The notes under the pieces: generated by a model | Database searches by the model: none | Seen by the model: only the letters and a program-made list of their open reading frames with translations | What the model was told of the DNA's origin: nothing | Position numbers and translations under genes: made by a program | NCBI RefSeq assembly: GCF_913777625.1 | Contig: NZ_CAJYTI010000019.1 | Location: 34,484-98,483, forward strand | Direction: 5' to 3' | DNA: 64,000 bases | Source: an uncultured Sphingomonas sp. | GTDB lineage: Bacteria > Pseudomonadota > Alphaproteobacteria > Sphingomonadales > Sphingomonadaceae | In this document: positions 44,748 through 52,898 of the stretch, one piece after another | How positions within the stretch are numbered: the stretch's first letter is position 1 | Layout of the letters: each line of letters starts with the position of its first letter

Positions 44748-45847
44748 GCGATACCCTGCTCGAACTCGCGATCGTTATCCCCACGTTCAACGAACGCGCC
44801 AATGTTCCCCTGCTGATCGCCAAGCTGGACGCGGCCCTTGCCGGCCGCGCCTGGGAGGCGATCTTCGTCGACGACGACAGTCCCGACGGTACCTCGGATG
44901 CCGCGCGGGCGATCGCGCGGACGGACCCGCGCGTGCGCGTGATCCAGCGGTTCGGACGGCGCGGGCTGTCGACTGCCTGTATTGAGGGGATGTGCGCGAC
45001 CGCCGCGCCGTGCGTCGCGGTGATCGACGGCGATCTCCAGCATGACGAGACGCTGCTGCCGAAGATGCTGGATGCGCTGCAGGCCGATGCGAACCTCGAC
45101 GTGGTGATCGGCTCGCGCTTCTGCGAAGGCGGCTGCACCGGCGAATGGGACCGCGAGCGCGTCGCCAAATCCGCCTTCGCGACCAGGCTCTCCCGCCAGG
45201 TGCTCAAGGCCGACCTGACCGATCCGATGAGCGGCTTCTTCATGATCCGCAGCGAGATCGCGCGCGATCTGGTGCCGAAGCTCTCCGGCATCGGCTTCAA
45301 GATCCTGCTCGACATCATGACCGCGAGCCCGCGTCCGCTCGCCTTCCGCGAACTGCCCTACACCTTCCGGGTCCGCGTCGAGGGGGAGAGCAAGCTCGAT
45401 TATGTCGTGGCGATGGAATATCTGATCGCGCTGTACGACCGGATGTTCGGCAAGGTCGTGCCGGTGCGCTTCGCGATGTTCTCGGCGATCGGCGCGCTGG
45501 GCGCGGCGGTGCATCTCTCGGTGCTGTTCGTGCTGTTCCGCCTCGCCGGGCTGCCGTTCGTGACCGGGACCATCGTCGCGACGATCGTGGCGATGACCTT
45601 CAACTTCCTGCTCAACAACGCGCTGACCTATCGCGAGCGACGGCTGAAGGGCGCGGGTGCGCTGCTCGCGGGCTGGGTGAGCTTCTGCCTGGTATGCGCC
45701 GTGGGTGCGGCGGCCAATGTCGGCGTGGCGGCCTTCCTGCACAATGTCGAGCATGGCGACTGGCGATTGTCCGCGCTGGCGGGGATCGCGGTGGCGGCGG
45801 TGTGGAATTTCGCGCTGTCGTCGCGGTTCGTCTGGGGGCGGTATTGA
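44744..45847 (+). CDS. Polyprenyl-phosphate sugar synthase fused to GtrA-like membrane domain
   Basis: 367 residues from GTG 44744. The N-terminal GT2 domain (about 1-235) is of the dolichyl-phosphate mannose synthase type: [30 protein letters not shown], the catalytic DGDLQHD, the [10 protein letters not shown] loop and [14 protein letters not shown]-terminal GtrA domain (about 240-365) has four membrane helices, beginning [26 protein letters not shown]. It is predicted to load a sugar (mannose or glucose type) on a polyprenyl phosphate and help flip it. It overlaps leuB by 4 nt. A PMT-family transferase gene lies 1.3 kb away. Confidence 0.92.
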   Translation: MSDTLLELAIVIPTFNERANVPLLIAKLDAALAGRAWEAIFVDDDSPDGTSDAARAIARTDPRVRVIQRFGRRGLSTACIEGMCATAAPCVAVIDGDLQHDETLLPKMLDALQADANLDVVIGSRFCEGGCTGEWDRERVAKSAFATRLSRQVLKADLTDPMSGFFMIRSEIARDLVPKLSGIGFKILLDIMTASPRPLAFRELPYTFRVRVEGESKLDYVVAMEYLIALYDRMFGKVVPVRFAMFSAIGALGAAVHLSVLFVLFRLAGLPFVTGTIVATIVAMTFNFLLNNALTYRERRLKGAGALLAGWVSFCLVCAVGAAANVGVAAFLHNVEHGDWRLSALAGIAVAAVWNFALSSRFVWGRY

Positions 45848-45855
45848 AACCGGAC

Positions 45856-45966
45856 TAAGCCCCTCCTCCTTGGAGGAGGGGTTGGGGTGGAGGGATTCCA
45901 GAACGCCGGTTGGTCTCTGCGAGACACCGCCCCACCCCAAACCCTCCCCTGAAGGGGAGGGGCTTA
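45856..45966. repeat. Imperfect palindrome between convergent genes (TAAGCCCCTCC family)
   Basis: The left arm begins TAAGCCCCTCCTCCTTGG and the right arm ends GGGGAGGGGCTTA; about 27 of 35 positions pair. The spacer is about 40 nt. It lies between the convergent glycosyltransferase and Old Yellow Enzyme genes, so it could end transcription from both sides. It belongs to the broad class of CCCCTCC/GGGGAGG intergenic palindromes seen in this window. Confidence 0.7.
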
Positions 45967-45975
45967 GGCAGCTCG

Positions 45976-47094
45976 TTACACCAGCTCCGCCAGCGCCGCC
46001 GGGCTGAAGCCCTTCAACTCCTGACCCGCACCGGTCTGGACCTTCTGTACCCAGTCCGGATTGCTGATCAGCGCGCGGCCGACCGCGATCAGGTCGAACT
46101 CGTCGCGCTCCATCCGCTCGACCAGCTTGTCGAGATCGCTATGCTCGGAGGTCTCGCCGCCGAACGCCGCGATGAACTCGCCCGACAGGCCGACCGAGCC
46201 GACGCTGATCGTCGCAGCGCCGGTGAGCTTCTTCGCCCAGCCGGCGAAGTTGAGGCCGTTCTCGCCGTCGATCTCGGGGAATTCCGGCTCCCAGAAGCGA
46301 CGCTGCGAGCAGTGCAGCACGTCCGCGCCGGCATCGACCAGCGGCTGCAGCCACGATGCCATCTCGTCGGGCGTCGTGGCGAGGCGGGCGCTGTAATCCT
46401 GCTGCTTCCACTGGCTGAGGCGCAGGATCACCGGGAAGTCCGGACCCACCGCCGTGCGCACGGCCTTGACCACCTCGACCGCGAAGCGCGAGCGCTCGGC
46501 GATGGTGCTGCCGCCATAGACGTCCTCGCGGGTGTTGGTGCCGGCCCAGAAGAACTGGTCGATCAGATAGCCATGCGCGCCGTGGAGTTCGACCGTGTCG
46601 AAGCCGAGGCGCTTGGCATCTGCGGCGGCCTTGGCAAAGGCGGCGATGGTCGCCTCGATGTCCTGTTCGGTCATCGCCACGCCGCGCGGCTTGCCCGGCG
46701 CGACGACGCCCGAGGGGCTTTCCACCGGCGCGTCCGGCTGCCAATTGCGGTCGGGTCCGACGGTCGAGCCGGTGTGCCAGATCTGCGGCGCCATCTTGCC
46801 GCCGGCGGCATGGACCTCGTCGATCACGGTCTTCCAGCCCGCCAGCGCGGCATCGCCGTGGAAGAAGGGGATGTTCGGGTGGTTGCGCGAGGCTGGACGG
46901 TCGATCACCGTGCCCTCGGAGAGGATCAGTCCCACGCCGCCTTCGGCACGACGGCGATAATAGGCGGCGTTGGCCGCGCCGGGGATGCCTTCGGGCGCGA
47001 AGGTCCGCGTCATCGGCGCCATCACGATCCGGTTGGGCAGATCGAGCGACTTGATGCGGAACGGACGGAAGAGGACGTCGGTCGACGCGGTCAT
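45976..47094 (-). CDS. NADH:flavin oxidoreductase / Old Yellow Enzyme family
   Basis: 372 residues from ATG 47094, with GGAG upstream. An FMN-binding TIM barrel: RIVMAPMTRTFA near the start, EGGVGLILSEGT, the active-site region VELHGAHGYLIDQFFWAGTN, and the phosphate-binding GSVGLSGEF near the C-terminus with VGRALISNPDW. Family members reduce alpha,beta-unsaturated carbonyls or related electrophiles with NADPH. The substrate is unknown. It lies between the glycosyltransferase and PMT genes, but on the opposite strand from the former. Confidence 0.93.
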   Translation of the reverse strand: MTASTDVLFRPFRIKSLDLPNRIVMAPMTRTFAPEGIPGAANAAYYRRRAEGGVGLILSEGTVIDRPASRNHPNIPFFHGDAALAGWKTVIDEVHAAGGKMAPQIWHTGSTVGPDRNWQPDAPVESPSGVVAPGKPRGVAMTEQDIEATIAAFAKAAADAKRLGFDTVELHGAHGYLIDQFFWAGTNTREDVYGGSTIAERSRFAVEVVKAVRTAVGPDFPVILRLSQWKQQDYSARLATTPDEMASWLQPLVDAGADVLHCSQRRFWEPEFPEIDGENGLNFAGWAKKLTGAATISVGSVGLSGEFIAAFGGETSEHSDLDKLVERMERDEFDLIAVGRALISNPDWVQKVQTGAGQELKGFSPAALAELV

Positions 47095-47178
47095 GGGAAC
47101 TCCGTTGCGGTTTGAAACCGAAGCGAAGCTAGCGACTGTCGGCCACCGTTCAAGATGGCCGCCGGCCCGCAACGAAAT

Positions 47179-48483
47179 TTAGCGCCAGCTCGGGAACCAC
47201 ATCCAGTGGGCGAAGGCCTGGCCGTCGCTCAGCGGCGAGGCGGCGAGGATCGGGTAGAAATAGCCGAAGCACAGCAGGGCGAGGGCGACATACCATTCCT
47301 CCCAGCCCTTGGCGCGCAGGCGGTCGAACTGGTGGAAGGTCACCGGCAGCACCAGGCACAGGAAGATCGCCGAGAGGTGGTAATAATAATAGAAGCCGAG
47401 CGACTTGGGGATGATCGCATAGATCCCCACCGAGAAGGTCCACAAGAGCGCGAGTGCCAGCGGCCGCCAGGCATGGGTGCGGAACCACAGGACATAGCTG
47501 GCGAGCACCGCGACCAGCCCGCCCCACATGATCACCGGATTGCCGATCAGCAGCACGCCGCGCTGGGCACCGTGATCCCATTCGTAGAAGAACCAGATCG
47601 GCCGCAGCAGGATGGGCCAGCTCCACCAGTCCGACTGGTAATTGTGGTGCGGCAGCACCTGGGTCTGCGCGGCATACATGTCGCGCTGCAGGGAGAGCAG
47701 GCCGGGGAGGCCGTCGGTTGCGCCGGTCAGGTAGAAGAAGGTGGGCGCGAAGGTCGCGAAATAGACGGGGATGCTGATCAGGCCGAGCAGCAGCACGGCG
47801 GCGACGGTGGAAAGACCCGGCCAATGCGGCTGGTCGCCGGAGAACAGCGCCGTGGCCAGCGGCTGCTTGGCGCGGCGGGCGTCGCGCACGCGCGCGACGA
47901 GCAGCGCAATCGCAATCGCGGCGATATAGGGCGCGGCCGACCATTTCACCGCCGTCGCCAGCCCCATCAGCACCGCGCCCGCGCACCAGCGCCCGCGCAC
48001 CTGCGTGCGCGTGCCGCGCATCGCCCAGAGCAGGAACACCAGCCCCCACAGCAGGAAGGCGCCGAGGAACACGTCGAGCATCGCGGTGCGCGCCTGGACG
48101 AACAGGCTCTGGTTGAGCATCGCCAGCACCGCGCCGGTCACCGCCACCCGCATCCGCCCACGCATCAGGATCCACAGGAAAGCGAACACGCCTAGCACCG
48201 TCGCGGTGCCGGCGATCGTCGGCAGGATTCGCCAGCCGAATGGATTGTCGCCGAGCATCTCTATGCCCGCGCCAATCAGCTCCTTGCCGAGCAGCGGATG
48301 CTCGATGTTGCGCGGGCCGGAGAGTTCGATCAGCGCGTTGGCGGCGGGGACGTAATGCACCTCGTCGAACATGATCCCGCCCGGCCGATCGAGGTGAAAG
48401 GTGAACAGCAGCTGCGCGGCGAGGCCGATAAGCAGGGCGACGAGCCAGGGGCGGGTGGCAAGGGCCGAAAGGCGGAAACGCAT
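47179..48483 (-). CDS. Protein/lipid mannosyltransferase-like GT39 (PMT) family membrane glycosyltransferase
   Basis: 434 residues with 9-11 predicted membrane segments. The first extracytoplasmic loop has the acidic pair in FDEVHYVPAANAL, the PMT hallmark, followed by EHPLLGKELIGAG. The DHGAQRGVLLIGNPVIMWGG and SLGFYYYYHLSAIFLCL segments are also typical of the phospholipid-carrier-dependent glycosyltransferase/PMT group. It is predicted to use a polyprenyl-phosphate sugar as donor on the outer face of the inner membrane. ATG 48483 is selected because the upstream frame crosses the palindrome. The acceptor protein or glycan is unknown. Confidence 0.9.
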   Translation of the reverse strand: MRFRLSALATRPWLVALLIGLAAQLLFTFHLDRPGGIMFDEVHYVPAANALIELSGPRNIEHPLLGKELIGAGIEMLGDNPFGWRILPTIAGTATVLGVFAFLWILMRGRMRVAVTGAVLAMLNQSLFVQARTAMLDVFLGAFLLWGLVFLLWAMRGTRTQVRGRWCAGAVLMGLATAVKWSAAPYIAAIAIALLVARVRDARRAKQPLATALFSGDQPHWPGLSTVAAVLLLGLISIPVYFATFAPTFFYLTGATDGLPGLLSLQRDMYAAQTQVLPHHNYQSDWWSWPILLRPIWFFYEWDHGAQRGVLLIGNPVIMWGGLVAVLASYVLWFRTHAWRPLALALLWTFSVGIYAIIPKSLGFYYYYHLSAIFLCLVLPVTFHQFDRLRAKGWEEWYVALALLCFGYFYPILAASPLSDGQAFAHWMWFPSWR

Positions 48484-48533
48484 GGGGTACGCGTAGCGGA
48501 GGCGGGGGGCGAGCGGAATAGGGGCCGATCCAG

Positions 48534-48680
48534 TAAAGATCCTCCCCGGCACGGGGAGGGGGACCGCCGCCGGAGGCGGTGGTGGAGGGGGGCTGCCACA
48601 CCGGAATCGCTCGCTGCGATCCCCCTCCACCGAGCCGCTTCGCGCCTTGGTCCCCCTCCCCGTACCGGGGAGGATCTTTA
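48534..48680. repeat. Near-perfect 32-bp-arm palindrome between divergent genes
   Basis: Arms at 48534-48565 and 48649-48680 are reverse complements at 31 of 32 positions, beginning TAAAGATCC. The 83-nt centre has shorter inverted pairs (GGTGGAGGGGG against CCCCCTCCACC). It occupies most of the 242-nt gap between the divergent PMT and metZ genes, so it is not a plain terminator. There is no transposase; it resembles a MITE-like or REP-like intergenic element. Confidence 0.85.
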
Positions 48681-48725
48681 GCCAAAGGTTGACGCGCCGC
48701 CCCCAAGCGCCGCAAAGCAGCGCGC

Positions 48726-49934
48726 ATGAAGCGTCGTACCGGACAGGATCCCAGCGTCACCCGTAACTGGAAGCCCGCGACTCAGGCTGTGCGCGGCGGC
48801 ACCGCGCGCTCGGAGTTCGGCGAGACCAGCGAGGCGCTGTTCCTCACCTCGGGCTACGCCTATGATTGCGCGGGCGACGCCGCCGCGCGCTTCGCCGGCG
48901 AACAGGCGGGCATGACCTATTCGCGCCTCCAGAACCCGACGGTGGAGATGCTGGAACAGCGCATCGCCCTGCTCGAAGGCGCCGAGGCGTGCCGCACCAT
49001 GGCGACGGGCATGGCGGCGATGACCGCCGCGCTCCTCTGCCAGGTGAGCCAGGGCGACCATATCGTCCAGGGCCGCGCCGCCTTCGGCTCGTGCCGCTGG
49101 CTGACCGACAGCCTGTTGCCGCGCTTCGGCGTCACCACGACGACGATCGATGCGCGCGATCCGCAGCAGTTCGAGGACGCGATCCGGCCGAACACCAAGC
49201 TCTTCTTCTTCGAGACCCCCGCCAATCCGACCATGGACGTGGTGGACCTGGAAGCGGTCTGCGCCATCGCGAAGAAGCATGGCATCGTGACGGTGGTCGA
49301 CAATGCCTTCGCCACGCCCGCGCTCCAGCGCCCGATGGACTTCGGCGCGGACGTCGTCGCCTATTCCGCCACCAAGATGATGGACGGGCAGGGCCGCGTG
49401 CTGGCGGGCGCGGTGTGCGGCTCCGAGGATTTCGTCACCAACACGCTGCTCCCCTTCACCCGTAACACCGGGCCGACGCTCAGCGCGTTCAATGCCTGGG
49501 TGGTGCTGAAGGGCCTGGAAACGCTCGACCTGCGCATCCGCCGTCAGAGCGAGAATGCGCTGAAGGTCGGGACCTTCCTCGAACAGCGCGTACCCCGGGT
49601 GAACTTCCCCGCGCTTCCCGCCCACCCGCAGCACGCCCTGTTCACGCGCCAGATGGCCGCCGCCGGCCCGATCTTCAGCTTCGAAGTCGATGGCGGGCGG
49701 AGCCAGGCCCATGCGCTGCTCGACGGGCTGGAGCTGATCGACATCTCGAACAACATCGGCGATTCGCGCTCGCTGATGACGCACCCGTCCTCGACCACCC
49801 ATTCGGGCCTCGCCGAGGAGAAGCGGCTGGAGATGGGCATCACCGAGGGCATGATCCGGATCAATGTCGGCCTCGAAGACGCCGACGACCTGATCGCCGA
49901 TCTCGACCAGGCGCTGCGAGGCGCCGGGCTGTGA
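48726..49934 (+). CDS. metZ: O-succinylhomoserine sulfhydrylase
   Basis: 402 residues of the cystathionine gamma-synthase/PLP fold type I family. The PLP lysine is Lys217 in YSATKMMDGQGRVLAGAV, and the conserved YSRLQNPTVEMLEQRIALLEGAE and MTHPSSTTHSGL regions are present. It makes homocysteine from O-succinylhomoserine and sulfide in methionine synthesis. ATG 48726 starts 45 nt after the palindrome, so the promoter must be in or near that element. I saw no SAM-II riboswitch in the short leader. apaG follows with a 4-nt overlap. Confidence 0.95.
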   Translation: MKRRTGQDPSVTRNWKPATQAVRGGTARSEFGETSEALFLTSGYAYDCAGDAAARFAGEQAGMTYSRLQNPTVEMLEQRIALLEGAEACRTMATGMAAMTAALLCQVSQGDHIVQGRAAFGSCRWLTDSLLPRFGVTTTTIDARDPQQFEDAIRPNTKLFFFETPANPTMDVVDLEAVCAIAKKHGIVTVVDNAFATPALQRPMDFGADVVAYSATKMMDGQGRVLAGAVCGSEDFVTNTLLPFTRNTGPTLSAFNAWVVLKGLETLDLRIRRQSENALKVGTFLEQRVPRVNFPALPAHPQHALFTRQMAAAGPIFSFEVDGGRSQAHALLDGLELIDISNNIGDSRSLMTHPSSTTHSGLAEEKRLEMGITEGMIRINVGLEDADDLIADLDQALRGAGL

Positions 49935-50335
49935 AGGCGCTCTTCACCGACGAGGCGACGACGCGTGGCGTGGTCGTTCGCGTGTCGGTGTCGTATCTGC
50001 CCGAGCAATCCGAACCGCATCGCGGCCGCTGGTTCTGGGCCTATCACATCCGCATCGAGAACGAAGGCCCGGTGACGGTGCAGCTGCTCACCCGCCACTG
50101 GATCATCACCGACGGGCGCGGGCTGCGCCACACGGTGGAGGGCGAAGGCGTGGTCGGCGAACAGCCGATGATCATGCCGGGCGGCAGCTTCGACTATGTC
50201 TCGGGCTGCCCGCTCTCGACGCCGAGCGGATCGATGCAGGGCACCTACCACATGATCGCCGAGGACGGCTCGGCGTTCGACGTCACCATCCCGCGCTTCG
50301 CCCTGATCGCCCCCGCCGTGGCAGGCGAGCAGTGA
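49931..50335 (+). CDS. apaG: ApaG family protein
   Basis: 134 residues from GTG 49931, which overlaps the metZ stop (GTGA). The FN3-like ApaG fold is recognised from VSVSYLPEQSEPHRGRWFWAYHIRIENEGP, VQLLTRHWIITDGRG, the VEGEGVVGEQPMIMPG motif and FDYVSGCPLSTPSGSMQGTY. ApaG is a small protein linked in enterobacteria to magnesium/cobalt homeostasis and to AppppA hydrolase operons. Its molecular role is not fully known. It is translationally coupled to metZ. Confidence 0.94.
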   Translation: MKALFTDEATTRGVVVRVSVSYLPEQSEPHRGRWFWAYHIRIENEGPVTVQLLTRHWIITDGRGLRHTVEGEGVVGEQPMIMPGGSFDYVSGCPLSTPSGSMQGTYHMIAEDGSAFDVTIPRFALIAPAVAGEQ

Positions 50336-50354
50336 GGGGCGGCTACCTGCACGT

Positions 50355-50455
50355 TCCCCTCCCGCTTGCGGGAGGGGCCAGGGGAGGGGCTGGAACGATG
50401 CCGCGCTTCTTCCACGTCGATCCCTCCCCCGCCCCCTCCCGCAAGCGGGAGGGGA
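50355..50455. repeat. Imperfect palindromic element, copy 2 (TCCCCTCCCGC family)
   Basis: The left arm (50355-50388) and right arm (50422-50455) pair at about 32 of 34 positions, starting TCCCCTCCCGCTTGCGGGAG. The centre, read on the other strand, contains GACGTGGAAGAAGCG as in copy 1 at 512-616, so the two are opposite-orientation copies. It lies between apaG and the following LysR gene. Confidence 0.82.
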
Positions 50456-50496
50456 GCGCAGCTTATGCGGTTCGTCCGCAGGGGAGGATCTGACCG

Positions 50497-51291
50497 ATGA
50501 AGCGTACCCATCTCCCCCTCAACGGCATGCGCGTGCTCGATGCGGCCGCGCGCCACCTGTCCTTCACCCGCGCGGCGGACGAGCTGGCGGTGACCCCCGC
50601 CGCGGTCGGCCAGCAGATCCGCGCGCTCGAGGATACGCTCGGCGTCGTGCTGTTCCGCCGCACCACCAAGGGGCTGGAACTCACCCCCGAGGCGGAAAGC
50701 GGGCTCACCGCGCTGCGCAACGGCTTCCTCCAGTTCGAGGAAGCGGTACGGGCGATGCAGGCGGGGCAATCCTCCAAGTCGCTGACCATCGCCGCGCCGC
50801 GCGACCTCACCGCCAAATGGCTGATGCCGCGCCTGTCGGACATCGCCCGCGCCGATCCGGACCTGCGCTTCGTGCTGGTGCCGGCCGATGACGCGCTCGA
50901 TTTCACCGAGGCCAATCTCGACCTCGCCATCCGCTGGGGCGAGGGCCCCGGCGAGCATGAGGGCGAGGCACTGGAAAGCGACGGCATGGTCACCGTCGAG
51001 CGGCCCGGTGGCGGCAGCATCGACGTGCGAATCTCCTGGCCCGGCTGCATGGCCGAGGATGCCGGGTCGCTGGTCCGCGTGGCGGATGCAGGTCTCGCGA
51101 TCGACGCGGCGGCGCAAGGCCTTGGCCGGGCGACCGTGCCCGAGTTGCTGGCGCGCGCCGATATCGAGGGGGGACGCGTCGCCGTGGTCGGCGAGCCCAA
51201 GGCCTCGCGACTCGGCTATTGGCTGGTCGCGCCGCTGCCGCAGTGGCGGCAGAAGAAGGTACAGACACTGGTGGAAGTGCTGGGGAGCTGA
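50497..51291 (+). CDS. LysR-family (GcvA-like) regulator with reduced effector domain
   Basis: 264 residues, about 30 shorter than most LysR proteins. The N-terminal helix-turn-helix is clear (LDAAARHLSFTRAADELAVTPAAVGQQIRALEDTLGVVLFRRTTKG) and the effector start LTIAAPRDLTAKWLMPRLSDIAR is normal. The central part of the effector domain appears shortened between DLAIRWGEG and the DAGLAIDAAAQGLG segment. The regulator may therefore sense a different ligand, or may not bind one. The following gene encodes a secreted esterase 31 nt downstream, a likely target or operon partner. Confidence 0.9.
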   Translation: MKRTHLPLNGMRVLDAAARHLSFTRAADELAVTPAAVGQQIRALEDTLGVVLFRRTTKGLELTPEAESGLTALRNGFLQFEEAVRAMQAGQSSKSLTIAAPRDLTAKWLMPRLSDIARADPDLRFVLVPADDALDFTEANLDLAIRWGEGPGEHEGEALESDGMVTVERPGGGSIDVRISWPGCMAEDAGSLVRVADAGLAIDAAAQGLGRATVPELLARADIEGGRVAVVGEPKASRLGYWLVAPLPQWRQKKVQTLVEVLGS

Positions 51292-51322
51292 TCGGCTTCC
51301 CAGCGGTCGGAAGGGGAAGGGC

Positions 51323-52891
51323 ATGCGGACGGCGGCGTTGATGTTGGGCGCGATGCTGCTGGGGGCCGCGGCACCCGATCCGGTCACGGTCCCCGTGACG
51401 GTCGCGCCGGCGCTCGGTGCGCATTTCTCCGGCCGGCTGATCGTGTTCGTCGAAAAGGCGGGGGATCCCGACAAGCCGGCCGGCCCGATCGACTTCTCGC
51501 CCTTCGCACCGAGCAGCGCCTCGATCGCCGCACGCGAGGTGATCGACCTCCAGCCCGGTCGTGTCGCCGGCGTCGACGGCGAGACCGATGTCTTCCCCGC
51601 GCCGCTCTCCGCCCTGCCTGCCGGCACGTACCGGGTGCAGGCGGTGCTCGATCGCAACCACGATTACAATTATGGCGGCCGCGGTCCCGGCGACCTCGTC
51701 TCGAAGACAGTGACCTTCACGCTGCCCGGCAAGGTGCCCGTGGTGACGCTCGACGAGGAACTGCCCGCCGCAAAGGAAGAAGGCCCGGCGCTGGAGCATG
51801 TCCCCCCGGCGATGCGGGCCAAGCTCGAGGCGGTACTGGCCCGAGTCCAGCCGGTGGACGTTCGCAGCGCATCGCTTTCCACCTTCCGCGGCACGCCGAC
51901 CTCGGTCCGCGGCTGGGTGGCGCTGCCGCCGGGCTATGACGGCAAGACGCGGTTCCCCACGGTCTACAGCGATGGCGGCTTCGGCAGCACGCTCGCCTAT
52001 GCGCGGATCAACGCACTGATGGCCGCGGCGGACATGGCGGAGGGGAAGTCGCCGCCGATGCTCTGGGTGTTCCTCGACCATAGCGGCCCGACCGGCACCA
52101 ACGAATTCGCCGACTCGGCCAATAACGGCCCATGGGGCAAGGCACTGACCGAAGAGGTCATCCCGGCGCTTGAGTCGCGCTATGCGATGGATGCCAAGCC
52201 CAGCGGGCGCTTCCTCACCGGGCACAGCTCGGGCGGTTGGTCGACGCTGTGGCTGCAGGTCCGCTACCCCACGCTGTTCGGCGGCAGCTGGCCGACCTCG
52301 CCCGACCCGGCTGATTTCCACGACTTCACCAATGTCGACCTCTACCGCGCCGACGCCAATTTCTACCATGACGCGGCCGGCAAGCCGCTGCCGATCGTCC
52401 GGATGAACGGAAAGGTGGTCGCCACCACCGAGCAGTTTGCCCGCGCCGAGGCGGTGCTGGGGCCGGCGGGCGGCCAGATCGCGTCGTTCGAATGGGTGTT
52501 CAGCCCCCGCGGCGCCGACGGCAAGCCGGTGCCGCTGTTCGATCGCGCGACGGGGAAGGTCGACCCGGTGGTGGCTGCCTACTGGCGCGACCATTTCGAC
52601 GTGGCGCACATCATCACCCGGGACGCGGCGCAGCTCAAGCCGGACCTGGCGGGCAAGCTGCACCTGACGGTGGGCACGGCGGACACCTTCTACCTCGATG
52701 GCCCTGCCCACCGGCTGGAAGCGGCGATGCAGGCGGCGGGCATTCCGGCGACCTTCACCTATGTGCCCGGCAAGACGCACTTCGACCTGTTCGCCCGCGA
52801 CGGCGATCGCTCGGCCCTGCTCAAGGACATCGCGTGGGCGATGTACGCGGTTGCGCGGCCGGGATCGGGGCGGCCTGCCCCGAAGCCCTAG
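51323..52891 (+). CDS. Secreted esterase, enterochelin-esterase-like (alpha/beta hydrolase)
   Basis: 522 residues. Signal peptide MRTAALMLGAMLLGAAA precedes a beta-rich N-terminal domain (about 25-170) that includes TYRVQAVLDRNHDYNYGGRGPGD. The C-terminal alpha/beta hydrolase is of the esterase D / enterochelin-esterase type: RGWVALPPGYDGKTRFPTVYS, the GHSSGG nucleophile elbow (Ser302), and the His in GKTHFDLF. It is predicted to cleave esters in the periplasm. ATG 51323 follows an AAGGGGAAGGG leader; longer frames start inside the LysR gene. Confidence 0.9.
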   Translation: MRTAALMLGAMLLGAAAPDPVTVPVTVAPALGAHFSGRLIVFVEKAGDPDKPAGPIDFSPFAPSSASIAAREVIDLQPGRVAGVDGETDVFPAPLSALPAGTYRVQAVLDRNHDYNYGGRGPGDLVSKTVTFTLPGKVPVVTLDEELPAAKEEGPALEHVPPAMRAKLEAVLARVQPVDVRSASLSTFRGTPTSVRGWVALPPGYDGKTRFPTVYSDGGFGSTLAYARINALMAAADMAEGKSPPMLWVFLDHSGPTGTNEFADSANNGPWGKALTEEVIPALESRYAMDAKPSGRFLTGHSSGGWSTLWLQVRYPTLFGGSWPTSPDPADFHDFTNVDLYRADANFYHDAAGKPLPIVRMNGKVVATTEQFARAEAVLGPAGGQIASFEWVFSPRGADGKPVPLFDRATGKVDPVVAAYWRDHFDVAHIITRDAAQLKPDLAGKLHLTVGTADTFYLDGPAHRLEAAMQAAGIPATFTYVPGKTHFDLFARDGDRSALLKDIAWAMYAVARPGSGRPAPKP

Positions 52892-52898
52892 GCCCACC

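Noticed and set aside
48681..48725. SAM-II or SAM/SAH riboswitch in front of metZ
   Set aside because: Only 45 nt separate the palindrome and the start codon, and I could not match the conserved blocks of these riboswitches.
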